Origin: Physocladia obscura
Taxonomy: Eukaryota > Chytridiomycota > Chytridiomycetes > Chytridiales > Chytriomycetaceae
Assembly: GCA_027596945.1 (NCBI GenBank)
Contig: JADGJH010000499.1
Span: 1 to 17,788, forward strand
Reading direction: 5' to 3'
Length of the DNA: 17,788 nt
Positions 1-8,850 of the stretch are shown piece after piece. How positions within the stretch are numbered: position 1 is the stretch's first letter; each line of letters opens with the position of its first letter. The translations under genes and the position numbers were made by a program. Below the pieces are notes generated by a model. It worked only from the letters and a program-made list of their open reading frames with translations. It did not search any database and had not been told where the DNA came from.

Positions 1-21
1 GTTTTTCTTTTCAATTCTTAA

Positions 22-107
22 TTTTTTTTTAAGGCCCAAAAAAAAAAAAAGTTTCATAAATATAATTTTTTTGTTTTTTTTTTACCAAAAAAAAAAAAAA
101 AAAAAAA
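22..107. repeat. A/T homopolymer tracts
   Basis: Runs of T (22-30), A (38-50), T-rich sequence and a 21-base A run (87-107) lie just before the first exon. They probably sit in an intron or at an exon boundary. Homopolymers this long are prone to length errors, so a frame read through them, with its poly-Lys, should not be trusted. Confidence 0.7.
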
Positions 108-119
108 GTATTATTCAAG

Positions 120-1546
120 TCCTTCTCATGTCTGCGGAACAATTCGCAGAATATTCTCTTGAACCATGTATCCTTGACTACAACACAATATTTCAAAACA
201 CGAAAGTCGTTAGTTCACCAGAAGATTCACCTATATCCACGGCTGACGATCCCATGATGTCAGATTCCTCGCAGCCGCTCCCCACACCACCACCACCCCG
301 ACCAAACGTTTTCCCACACTACTACAAACGCAACAGAGGGCGTTTGCCCACACGTCCAGGCGCATTGGACGCGTTCCTTGTTGTTTCTTGTGGCGTGCTG
401 CAACGGCGGTTAGCAATGTATCCGACAACTTTTTTGGAGGATCAAATGCTGTTAAGGCAGATCACTGATAGTATGACTGCTCGATATGAAGAGTGGCTCG
501 TGGCCAATAAAGGCGGACAATCGAATAAGATGGATGGGACTGTGTCGTCGGCAGTTGGTGGTGGTAGTGGTGGTGATGCAAACGCAGCTGAATGTAATTC
601 ACGTCAGCCGTATCAAGGAGCCAAAGAAGATAATGATGCTGGAAATGATGCTGAATTTGAGGATCGGAAGAGGAGGAAAAGTGAAAACCCAGCAAAAAAC
701 TCAACCAGCCCAAACGATGACTATGAGAGCGGCGGGACAGGAGAAGCAAATAGTATGGACTGTGAAGATGTGACTTCAAATGGAGGTGATGAAAGTGTCG
801 GAACTGGCAGTGCTGGTGGTGCAGATGGCAATGATGATGGGACGATGAAAGTTGCCCAAAGTGATGATACCCTTGTCTCTGTTGAAAGCGGTGGTCAGAT
901 AAATGTCGATGCTGGTGGTGTGATTGCTAAGTCCGGAACACGGGACAAACAGATCGCGAATGCAGCAGCACAACCGAAGCCGGTAAGACAGCTCCCAAGG
1001 ATTATTTTGCCATCAGTCCCGATAAAGAGTGCTGTTGCGTCGGCTCCCGGGCCAACAAAACCCGCGACAATAAAGCCGCAGGCGCAGCTCGGCTGGTACA
1101 CAAGCAATCGAATTGTAGCCATCAGGTTTCGGCAGCAAGAAAAACGCAGTCTTCTGACTGCGCTTAAATTCCTGGAAACTATGGTCGAGAAACGCTATGC
1201 TTCATTTCTGTTGGACAATAACCTAATTACAAGCCAAGCGGAACGCCAAGCAAAAGAAATCCTTGTGATGGGAGGTGCAGGCGCCGGTGTTCAAGTGAGC
1301 CCCGCTGTTTTTGCTGCAGCAAATGCTGCTGCTGCTGCTACGGCGGCTGCGGCTGCAGGTGTTGGACGAAATTATGAAGTTAGTGAGGAAGAAGGGGAGG
1401 AAGAGGAGGAAGAAGAAGAAGAGATGGATGAAGTAAGACGTGACGCGATGGCAGATGTACTTGAAGAATTTGAGGATGAAGAAGAAGACGACGAAGAAGG
1501 TTATTATTACAGCGGATCTGAATTTGGTAGTGAGTATTCAACGTGA
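120..1546 (+). CDS. 3'-terminal exon of a SET-domain / Rubisco LSMT-type lysine methyltransferase (N-terminus outside window)
   Basis: Seen: an open frame enters after a plausible acceptor (AG at 118-119) and ends at TGA 1544-1546. The first Met (128) would give 472 aa, but no SET core is present, so the 5' part probably lies upstream of the window. Two separated blocks match the halves of the Rubisco LSMT substrate-binding domain that follows SET in SETD3/SETD6/LSMT-type protein methyltransferases: GVLQRRLAMYPTTFLEDQMLL (about 395-460) and RIVAIRFRQQEKRSLLTAL (1108-1164). About 190 residues of Gly/Ser/Asp/Asn-rich, acidic sequence separate them. A poly-Ala stretch (about 1313-1357) and a Glu/Asp-rich, Tyr-containing tail close the protein. 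A Pro-rich stretch near 280-300 precedes the domain. The family modifies lysine (or histidine) in non-histone proteins; the substrate here is unknown. Family call is fairly sure, orthology is not. Convergent with UBE2S, 92 bp away. Confidence 0.72.
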
Positions 1547-1556
1547 GATTGTCATA

Positions 1557-1562
1557 AATAAA
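1557..1562 (+). promoter_or_regulatory. AATAAA polyadenylation signal
   Basis: AATAAA lies 11 bp after the stop of the methyltransferase frame, in the 92-bp gap between two convergent genes. It supports 1544-1546 as the true 3' end of the coding region. Confidence 0.5.
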
Positions 1563-1638
1563 TATCTGTTCAAAAATGAAAGGTGGAATTTCAAAATATA
1601 TCATGGTATGAGGGCGAAACTTTTATTATTTTTTCCTC

Positions 1639-2755
1639 TTAGAGCCTCTTTAGGTTTTTTTTAACTCTAGCATAACTGCCGCCAGCTGCAGCAGTCGCCA
1701 AAGACTTAGAAATTTTGTTTTCAAGAAGATGTGTCCCAAAATATTCGAAATCAGAATCTGCAGCAACAGATGGAAATATGGAAATTGCACGTTTTTCGAG
1801 ATCATTTGCCCCAGAAACAGCACGTCTTTTCGAAGCTGAACCTACAGCCTCAATACTATTGTTACCAACAGATACAGCTGTATTGTTGCCACTTCCATCA
1901 ACCTTTGAATTTAGCGAATAATACAGATGCCCACTCTTTCTTCCCTTAACATTGGCCATTTCACTGCTTAACAATGCAGGAATTTCATAGTTATTTGTAT
2001 TTAGCGCGGAATGTACGATAGGCGCGTCAGGAAACGGATGGTGCGGATGTGAAGGTGGTTTCGCGTGTATGCCAGTAATCAGAGCTGCGTGTTTTGCAAA
2101 TGCGGTGTAATCTTCAAGCAAAAGCTTTCCAGCATCGTCGTTTAAAGCAGATTCGGGATTCGGCGCAATCAAAAGACATCGAATGGTCTAGGTTTTCATT
2201 TCAGAATGTTTTTTTGTTTGATTTTTATTTTTTGATAAAATTAAATTTTTATTTACCAAGAGAACATGTGCGATTCCAAGGTTTGGATTCCAATCTTTTT
2301 TGAGCGTGTTTATACAGATTTCGCCAGTCTTTGATACGTTCGGATGAAATATTTTGGTTTCGAAATATCCTAATAATTTTATTTTTTTTAACACATATGG
2401 TGGATACTTTCGTTGTTTGTTTATTCGTTCCCTCCTCGCGTTCACTCTCGTTCCTCTTTCACTTAAAAACTATAGCAAACCTTTTGGTGAGGATGCTGGA
2501 AAATCCTGTCCCGGAACAAGACGAACTTTGAAACAGCCGCCAGCGTAAGGAGTACCCTCGGGTCCGAGCATCCAGGCTTGAATATCCAACACGTCAGGTG
2601 TTTCGATGAGTCGTATGTCTTGCGCCGGTGGGTTCGTATTTAAATGGATTAGTTCTATGTATCACTTCGTTTCAGTTATTGCCGAGCATTGTTTAAGGGG
2701 AAGGATTAAGAAAAGATATGCAACCTCTCATCACCGCCTTGATTGCTTTGCTCAT
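1639..2755 (-). CDS. UBE2S: Ubiquitin-conjugating enzyme E2 S (APC/C chain-elongating E2)
   Basis: Four exons reconstruct 288 aa: 2755-2725, 2654-2481, 2369-2257, 2187-1639 (introns 70, 111 and 69 bp; phases all fit). The UBC fold is complete: an N-terminal helix ([11 protein letters not shown]), [19 protein letters not shown], the HPN motif (residues 77-79), and catalytic Cys87 in [13 protein letters not shown], followed by [18 protein letters not shown]. The UBE2S-specific feature is the end: after about 140 low-complexity residues the protein stops in KKNLKRL, matching the basic Leu-Arg-type tail by which UBE2S docks on the anaphase-promoting complex. Known of the family: it adds K11-linked ubiquitin to APC/C substrates that another E2 has primed. 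The first exon has only 31 coding bases; its ATG (2755) is the only in-frame Met before a stop, and its donor (GTTGCA) is weak, so the start is the least certain part. Confidence 0.92.
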
Positions 2756-2976
2756 TGGATGCTTGATTTGTTGTTTTCTGTTTGAGATTAATTTGCAAGA
2801 ATTGACTGCTTTTGACAATTTCAAAAATTATAATTCCAATCCAGATACATCCAAAGTATGTATTTTCGAAAACCCCCCCTTGCGATAGATACTATTACTT
2901 TACTCTCAAGCAATTAAAATTTGCTTTATTACGAATGTATCGTTTCATCTCTGAAAAGAAATACTTATAATTTCTT

Positions 2977-4021
2977 TCAAACGATAACAAGAGGGTCAGA
3001 ATCAAGACTACTAATGACTACTTCGACATGCTCACTGTAAGAATCTTCATTCAAAACACGCTGCAAAAGTGGAGCCAAGATGTCTTTCAGGAATCCGCGC
3101 TCTGAGTTCGAATGCTCACACAAAATCACTGCAGATCCATTTGCTGTCGCAGCAAGAACTTCATGATGAGCCATCTCGCCAGTTAAGATAAGATCAGGAC
3201 GAGGGTTGAGAGCTTGGGATGTAAGTTGGCCCCCACTGCCAACACAGATAGCAACAACATTGACGGAGAAAGAGTCGTAGTTCGATGCCCGTTTAGGGAG
3301 CGCAACGCGCAAGTGGGACAGGTTTAGATTTTTTTTAATGCGTTCAATAATATCAGACAGAACTGCAGATTGTGCGAGAACTGCAACACGACCATCACGC
3401 CCTGCACCCACAGCTCCCAGTGGCACAGAACTGTCAAAATCAGACGATGAAAGCGCAGCCAGACGCAGTTTATCGAGTGGAGAAATAGGAAGAATTGACT
3501 GCAAAGGTGGGAGAGCAACAGAAGCCAGCCATTCGTTGATGCCAGCTACAGGCCCTAAAATAGTTGTATTTAACAAAAATAAACCCACACAGTAAAGAGC
3601 GAACAAACTCACCGGCATTATCGACAGTTGTATGTGGTGACACGAGTGACACACCGTGCGCGGATGCAAGCAGCGCCAGTCTTACTCGTTCATCGCCCAG
3701 AACAAACTTCTTTGTAGCAGTAAACAGTGGTGGATGATACGCAACAACAACACCTACTGCTGCATCTGCCAGCGCTTCATCTAGGGTAGTTGCCGTCACA
3801 TCGATTGTCAGGAACACTCGCGTTGCTTCTGCGCGGGGCACTGGTGTCTCAACAATTACGCCAACCTGTGTTTCAGTCCCTTGTAAAGTCAATCAACCTC
3901 TGTTCCTGCCTGCTCACACTCTCGTGCTTACGTTATCCCATGACTCCGCCAAGCTAACAGGTGCAATTTTTGAAAAGAGTGCGGTTTGGACTCGGCGGAG
4001 TAAAATCGAATTGCCGTTCAT
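2977..4021 (-). CDS. NIF3L1: NIF3 family protein (GTP cyclohydrolase 1 type 2-like / NIF3L1)
   Basis: Three exons give 306 aa: 4021-3932, 3865-3613, 3554-2977 (introns 66 and 58 bp). Exon 1 ends in PVSLAESWDN and exon 2 starts with VGVIVETP, the conserved NIF3 opening split by a phase-0 intron. Metal-site motifs are visible: AYHPPLF, then SPHTTVDNA, and near the C-terminus GEMAHHEVLAA followed by ILCEHSNSERGFL, which supplies the second His/Glu metal ligands. The protein ends DPLVIV. Family members are hexameric or ring-forming di-metal proteins; the molecular role in eukaryotes is poorly settled (NIF3L1 is linked to transcription co-regulation). The last intron has two in-frame acceptors (exon start 3554 or 3545), which would differ by three residues. 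The ATG at 4021 is only 57 bp from the stop of the peroxidase gene upstream, so its promoter must be very short or lie inside that gene. Confidence 0.93.
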
Positions 4022-4078
4022 TTTTGTTTGGCAAGTGATTGATTTTTATTTTGATTTGTCACTCAAAAAAATGCTTGC

Positions 4079-5095
4079 TCAATGATATCCAAAATCAAAT
4101 GAAACTGGCCCACTCAAAGATGCTCTGTTGAAGTTCAGTAGTTTTTCGAACGACTTTTTGAACTGACGGAAAAAGGATTCCTGATCGTGCGCCCACCTAG
4201 AAATTAATAAAAAATTAGAACGATATTTACATAAAGAAGATTTATAGAGAGATAATGGAAAAATAAAAAACTCAACTCTTTGATGTACGGCAACAAGTGT
4301 TCCTCTTTTGCAAAAGCACAATCGATTGGAAGAACGCAGTTTCCAGTCAGAATTCTTTTGAATATTTCGTTATCAAAGACATCCGGAGTTGCATCAAATG
4401 GCTCAAAGTCGTGATTGGTAATTTTAGGGTTAAGACATTTGTGTGCGCCCCTGAACAACAAAAATTATCAGAAAAAAAATCTTTCCCTGAAGTCATTACC
4501 CCATCGAATGCGACCCAGAAACCAACGCAAGCATATCAACAGCATCCAACCCCATCCGTTCAAAAGCTTTTTGAACGTCGCATACCGGCATAAACGGGTC
4601 TGTTGGCAACTCAGAAATTGCTCGATCAGCTCTCTCCGAATCCCAACGTCCCCAATGATAATCGATCGGTGGCCCCCCACAGATCTCTACCGCGACAACG
4701 CCTCCGAGCGCAATAATATCTGCGTTGGAAATACGGTTTCCCGGCGGCCTGGCTTTCGTGGCAATGGCTTTTGCGATTGCAGTGTTGAACGGTTTGCCAA
4801 GCTCCTTTTCCAAGCTACCGTTTAGTCCTCCAGTTCCGTCGTTATCGTCCCAGGTACCCGAATCGTGGAATACTGATTGGAGCCATAATGCTGCGAGATT
4901 ACGCGACGGGAAATGTGGAGAGTCTGGGAGTGCGAACAAGCAACCGCCGCCTCTGCCGCCACGGTTTTTACCCGTGATTTCGTACGCAAGACTACCAGAT
5001 GCCTGTTTCAGATCGTGTTCTGAGAGGTAGTAGCTGGCATGGCTGAAAGCTTGGGATGCCGTTGCTAAGAAAGCCAGAAGAAAGGTAAGTTTCAT
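4079..5095 (-). CDS. Secreted heme peroxidase of the fungal class II-like superfamily, distal Arg replaced by Gln
   Basis: Three exons give 295 aa: 5095-4500, 4450-4277, 4196-4079 (introns 49 and 80 bp). A signal peptide is plain (MKLTFLLAFLATASQAFS), so the product should be secreted. The heme pocket is recognisable: distal region WLQSVFHDSGTW (His77, Asp78), GTGGLNGSL, then AVEICGGPP, and the proximal site LVSGSHSMGGAHKC with His196 just before the first intron. The C-terminal part (FDATPDVFDNEIF, GNCVLPIDCAF, WAHDQESFFRQFKKSF) fits the family's final helices. Six or more Cys suggest disulphides. The odd point is the residue four before the distal His: Gln73 (CAA) instead of the Arg that normally helps cleave the peroxide O-O bond. 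I see no WSC or other extra domain. The substrate is unknown. Lignin-type activity should not be assumed. Confidence 0.88.
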
Positions 5096-5148
5096 TATTA
5101 TTTTTCTTGTGGTTTGATGGAAGAAGGAATTGCGGGCGAAGCTCTTGC

Positions 5149-5156
5149 CTTTTATA
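5149..5156 (-). promoter_or_regulatory. TATA-like box of the peroxidase gene
   Basis: On the minus strand TATAAAAG occurs 53-61 bp before the peroxidase ATG (5095), a spacing that would leave a short 5' leader. It sits between the ATG and the inverted repeat at 5171-5202. Confidence 0.55.
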
Positions 5157-5170
5157 CTTTTTTTTTTGAG

Positions 5171-5202
5171 AAGGGGTTTCGTTTTCCAAACGGAAACCCC
5201 TT
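5171..5202. repeat. Inverted repeat upstream of the peroxidase promoter
   Basis: A perfect 10-bp arm (AAGGGGTTTC at 5171-5180) is matched by GAAACCCCTT (5193-5202). Inside it, CGTTT and AAACG extend the pairing with one unpaired base, leaving a loop of about three bases. It lies 15 bp upstream of the TATA-like box. A binding site for a dimeric regulator is one reading. Nothing else of note is seen from 5203 to 5464. Confidence 0.6.
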
Positions 5203-5464
5203 TTTAACAAAACCCGTGCTTTGCAGGGATCTTTTATTTCGGCTGACCCTATTTTGCTTTTGATCTCATTTAAAAAAAGTTGCTATGAAATATCGTAGTA
5301 TTCCATTCAAACAATGTTTGTATTATGCAATTTAATTTTTGGCAATTGAACGACAAAACCTGTTTATCCTCGAAATCTGAACAGAGTGATGGTTTGCATG
5401 CTTTCTGATGTTACCACAGCAGGCACCAAAGTTATCTGGCATAACGAGACATATTTGTGAAATA

Positions 5465-5830
5465 TTAAAAGGTCATTTCAATTTCATTTTTCGAAATTTT
5501 GCGCTTTTTCTCCATTTTCAGTGAATTATTCAATGGTTGCATTTGTGGATTTTTAATTTCCGTTGGACAACCTTTTCCACAGAGTGGGCACACATTTTGG
5601 TGGATTTGTCTAGACTCATTCAACTTTTGGTATTTACACACAGTGGCCCAGTGACACTTCTCCCATGGTTCCTTCTTTTCATAGTAAGTGCACCAGTAAC
5701 CATCAAATTTACCTTTAGTTGATCCAGTTCTATTAGAATAATTTTTGTTCAAATTTTCGAAACAGTTCAATTTCTTTTTCTTTAACAGATTAATTCCTGG
5801 AATCCGGCAATGTCCAATTTATAATTTGAA
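5465..5830 (-). CDS. Cys-rich basic tail, other frame, continuing from the upstream coiled-coil protein
   Basis: Not recognised. A second open frame overlaps the end of the 316-codon frame by about 50 bp in the -1 register and runs to TAA at 5465-5467. It reads RIPGINLLKKKKLNCFENLN, then a Cys/His/Trp-rich block: GYWCTYYEKKEPWEKCHWATVC and CPLCGKGCP. The first block resembles a CCHC zinc knuckle (C-x2-C-x4-H-x4-C) in which the second Cys and the His are replaced, and the second is CxxC-like. The lack of its own good ATG near the junction suggests it is the C-terminus of the upstream gene, joined by an intron I could not place, by frameshifting, or separated by a real indel. A gag-like retroelement protein with a nucleic-acid-binding tail is a possible reading. 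Confidence 0.4.
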
Positions 5831-6732
5831 GTGACTGCAAGCCACTGGGTTTCAATTAATGGAACCATCCAATAATTTTTCTTTTTTTGTAATTCTTTAC
5901 TAAAATCTTCAAATTGAAAACCAAATTCGGTATCATTTATCAAATATTCATGAAATTGTTTACGGAGCTTTGTTGATACTTCAGAAGTAAAATCGGTGTA
6001 AATTTCGTGATTTTCAGGCTTTTTTGCTTGGACCAATTTTAATGCATCCCAAACGTGAGAGACCTCTTTTATTGTTTGTGTGGGATCAGTACTCTTGAGC
6101 TCAGAGAACTTACTTTTTATATTGCTCAGATCCTTTTTTGCATTATCTAAGTCAAATGTTGCGGCTACTTCTCTAATTCTTTCCATAACATCTTGGAATG
6201 TTAAGTATTTGTCAAGCATTTGGCACCACAAGTCATCCATCCATTTGTCGGATTTTAATAATATAATTGCATGAGTGTTTGCTTTTAAAATGGGTTCCAA
6301 AATTTTATTGAAGTGTTCATTAGCCTTTTGCTTGTCTTCAAATTTCTCCATCTCTGCTTTGTGACGTAATTTTAAATTTTCAATTTCGCCATCAAGTTTG
6401 ACAATTGCCAATTTTATCGAGAGATGTTTCTCAGCAGTACCAATTGATCCAGCAGTCATTAAAGCTCCATTGGCATTGTTCATGTCCATTTGAAGAAGAT
6501 TTGGGTGAGCGCGATTTTGTGTGTATTTTACAACATCTGAATACAAAACTTTCTCTTTTGCACACTCCTCATGGGCTCTCAGCTCAGTTTTTTGCTGTAT
6601 CAGCGCTATGTGTTCTTCCTGCTGCATGTCAACTAGTGAGGTTTTTGATTTAATTTCTTGTTTTTGTAAATCAGGCTTCGCGTTTGACAGCTTATTTTCA
6701 TAAAAATCGGTGATGTTTCCAAGCATTCCCAA
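5782..6732 (-). CDS. Unrecognised coiled-coil protein, 316 aa
   Basis: An uninterrupted frame from ATG 6732 to TAA 5782-5784. No domain recognised. The sequence is rich in Lys, Glu, Asp, Leu and Asn with heptad-like helices (for example EIENLKLRHKAEMEKFEDKQ near residues 135-155, and DNAKKDLSNIKSKFSELKS), with Trp pairs at DKWMDDLWCQ and later NYWMVP. No signal peptide or membrane segment. It carries ordinary numbers of CpG, unlike the repeat islands nearby, so it is not obviously a silenced, decayed element. It is followed within 12 bp by the Cys-rich frame listed separately; the two together (about 430 aa) would look like an N-terminal coiled-coil domain plus a zinc-binding-like tail. A host gene or a gag-like protein are both possible; neither is shown. 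Confidence 0.55.
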   Translation of the reverse strand: MGMLGNITDFYENKLSNAKPDLQKQEIKSKTSLVDMQQEEHIALIQQKTELRAHEECAKEKVLYSDVVKYTQNRAHPNLLQMDMNNANGALMTAGSIGTAEKHLSIKLAIVKLDGEIENLKLRHKAEMEKFEDKQKANEHFNKILEPILKANTHAIILLKSDKWMDDLWCQMLDKYLTFQDVMERIREVAATFDLDNAKKDLSNIKSKFSELKSTDPTQTIKEVSHVWDALKLVQAKKPENHEIYTDFTSEVSTKLRKQFHEYLINDTEFGFQFEDFSKELQKKKNYWMVPLIETQWLAVTSNYKLDIAGFQELIC

Positions 6733-7555
6733 TTTACAAACTTGTTCAAATACATTACTTCAAAAACAATCACTTCACTTCAAATTTCTACATTAATGGA
6801 CAATGGTACTTTTACAATGGAATGACTTATAATAGCTATCTTCCTCACCAATCAACCCCATCTCTCATACACCCAAACCTTCGAAATCCATATGTGTTTG
6901 GGTTCATACCCATTTAATTACATTCCAAAGCATCTCATTTTCCTATTATAAAATAAAAACCTATTTTGAAAAACTTTTGTTTCACACTTTTTTCAGTCAA
7001 AAATCAGATTGAGAGGCATAATAGAAGCTTGTCAAACTCATCCGGAAATTCACACTGAAATGGTGCAAAAATTATTTTTGAAATCTATGGCCAGTTCATT
7101 CACTTCCTATTACGCTTTGTGCTCCCTTCCCTCTTGTCTCCTTTTGTCTCTTGTCTAAACTTAGCAAAAATTTTCTTGTTTATCTAATTGACTAACGAGT
7201 TAATATCTTATCAAAACAAAAATCATTTCTAAACATCAAATCAAATGAAAATATAAGTTTTTTCACCAAATTTAGTCTAGTTTTCAAGAAAGGTGAACTT
7301 TTCTTTGATTCAATTACATTTTACAATATCAGACAAATATTTGCATCAGTTTAAAGAAAAGCTTCAAAGAAGAAAAAAGTTTCAATCCCATTTATGGCAT
7401 TGGAAAACAGTTGATTGTAAGTTCTCAGCACTTCAGAAGGAGTGATTAGTTGAATACTTTAAAAAATCGTTATTTTCATTTCTGGATGACGTACAAGTTG
7501 CATTTTGCAAATGATAGCATAATGCTATGAATATTTTGCACATCTGGCATATCAT
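6733..7555. other. AT-rich intergenic stretch, no gene seen
   Basis: About 820 bp with only scattered CpG and stops in all frames. No splice-linked coding pattern, tRNA or repeat was found. The minus-strand gene starting at 6732 probably draws its promoter from the right-hand part next to it. Confidence 0.5.
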
Positions 7556-7573
7556 TCATGCTGCAAGTCTTAC

Positions 7574-7873
7574 ATGGAGAACCTGGAGTACAAAGAAATA
7601 CATACTAAGGATACAGATATCATGCACAAATCGAACTTAGTTGATTGGATGCTGCACAATATTGTATTCTTGTACAATGTTTCATTTGACAACCACAAGA
7701 TATTGATATGCAACAGCTATGCATTCAAGAAAAAGAAACTTTATTTAAGAGGCAAGTATCAAAGGCCTCTTTGCATTTCACTTCTTTGCTTCATCAATAG
7801 TTCAGGGCCATCATGTCAATTAATCATAGATCTGCAATCAGTAGGTATCACTAGCATAATGTCCATTTATTAA
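7574..7873 (+). pseudogene. Decayed Tc1/mariner-like (DDE) transposase fragment, copy A
   Basis: A 99-codon frame reads EIHTKDTDIM, then HNIVFLYNVSFDNHKIL, SYAFKKKKLYLRGKYQR and ISLLCFI. This is the pattern around the first catalytic Asp of DDE transposases of the Tc1/mariner type (family form: FLDEVSFDN-gML..rGYa.kGq.l..RGe). Here the Asp and Glu are lost (FLYNVSFDN). Copy B at 14642-14940 shares the same blocks and keeps FLDEVSFDN, so the family call rests on two independent relics. No terminal inverted repeats were found. Not functional: catalytic residue lost, no complete gene. Confidence 0.65.
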
Positions 7874-8613
7874 CCCCATCTAAGTTTTTTTTGGCATTCT
7901 CAAAGCAAAACTCTGTTGAGATTATACTGAAGGGGTGGTCAATGCAATAAGTATCTGTTAAAGTAAAAGAAAATTCAAACTGTAAAAACAAATTCACTCT
8001 TTATCAAAAGAGAAAAGATTCAAATAAAGAAACAAAAGCAGCAGACTTGCCTTTCCATCATTAAGCACAAGCTTTGTATTAATACAATAAAGGAGTTTTG
8101 TGTGGGGAGGAAAATGGCAAAATTTATTTTAAAGACTGTTTACAATTTTTGCAATGGAGGATTTTGAGAAATGCAAATCTATAATAAACAATAAAAATTC
8201 TGCCAAAATTCTTACCACATCCAATTATAAACAAAGATTGCAACAGCATCAAAATTTTGACATAAGAGCTGTGCACAAAACAACTTGAAACTCAAATTGC
8301 ACATAAAATAGGTTTTGAAGTAATTTGACATGAATAAAGCTGGTTTGAAAGTCAGGATTTTATTTTTATTTTTATTATTCACTGTCAGTTCTAGAATGGT
8401 CAGGATCAATGCTTTCACCTTCAACTTCATGTAAAAACAAATAACTAACAAAAATGAATCTGTGAATTTTGCTGTTGTTGTTATTGTTGTTATTGTTATT
8501 GTTGTTATTGTTATTTATGCTGTTGTTGTTTTTGGTGTCATTGACATCAAGTTGCCAAATCAAAGGATGTAGTTCTTTTGAATCCTTTAATAATACATCT
8601 ATTTGCTTGCATA
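7634..8613. other. CpG-free run, 980 bp
   Basis: By direct reading no CG dinucleotide occurs from 7634 to 8613, and after one at 8614-8615 none again until 9383. CA and TG remain common. It covers the end of transposase copy A, the microsatellite and a decayed minus-strand frame. Similar runs: 14173-14516, 14939-15623 and 16083-17703. Confidence 0.85.
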
Positions 8614-8850
8614 CGTTATTGCATATCCTTTTTTTCCTCACATAATCACTTGTGCTTGTCATATCTTCTTCTTAAAGTGATCAAAATTGTCCAACTGATT
8701 CTCTGCAATTTCAGCTGATTCATCCTGCTGCAAACACTCTTCCAATTCTGCTCCTTCATCAAAAAGAATTGTATATGCTCTGAAGGTTCACAAGCAATTG
8801 TTGAAACCTTGAGAGGCAGATTTAATTGAGCTTGTTTAATTGGGCACAAT
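8375..8850 (-). pseudogene. Decayed coding stretch with poly-Asn, unrecognised
   Basis: Minus-strand frames read like coding sequence in pieces but do not join. One reads FDEGAELEECLQQDESAEI (about 8700-8765) and ends in a stop; another starts MTSTSDYVRKKRICNNV (about 8612-8662), passes through an Asn run encoded by the microsatellite and ends in an acidic tail (EVEGESIDPDHSRTDSE) at 8375. No CpG except one at 8614. Probably the remains of a mobile element or an old gene; the family is unknown. Confidence 0.3.
8472..8530. repeat. GTT/ATT trinucleotide microsatellite
   Basis: A run built of TTG/TTA triplets with one short interruption (TTTATGC, about 8513-8520). On the minus strand it encodes AAC/AAT, that is poly-Asn, inside a decayed frame. 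Confidence 0.85.

Noticed and set aside
462..779. His-rich minus-strand frame and a second plus-strand frame over the methyltransferase gene
   Set aside because: Shadows of the repetitive Gly/Asp codons in the true frame.
5171..5210. Hairpin plus T run read as a bacterial-type terminator
   Set aside because: The DNA is eukaryotic and the hairpin lies upstream of a Pol II promoter, not after a gene.
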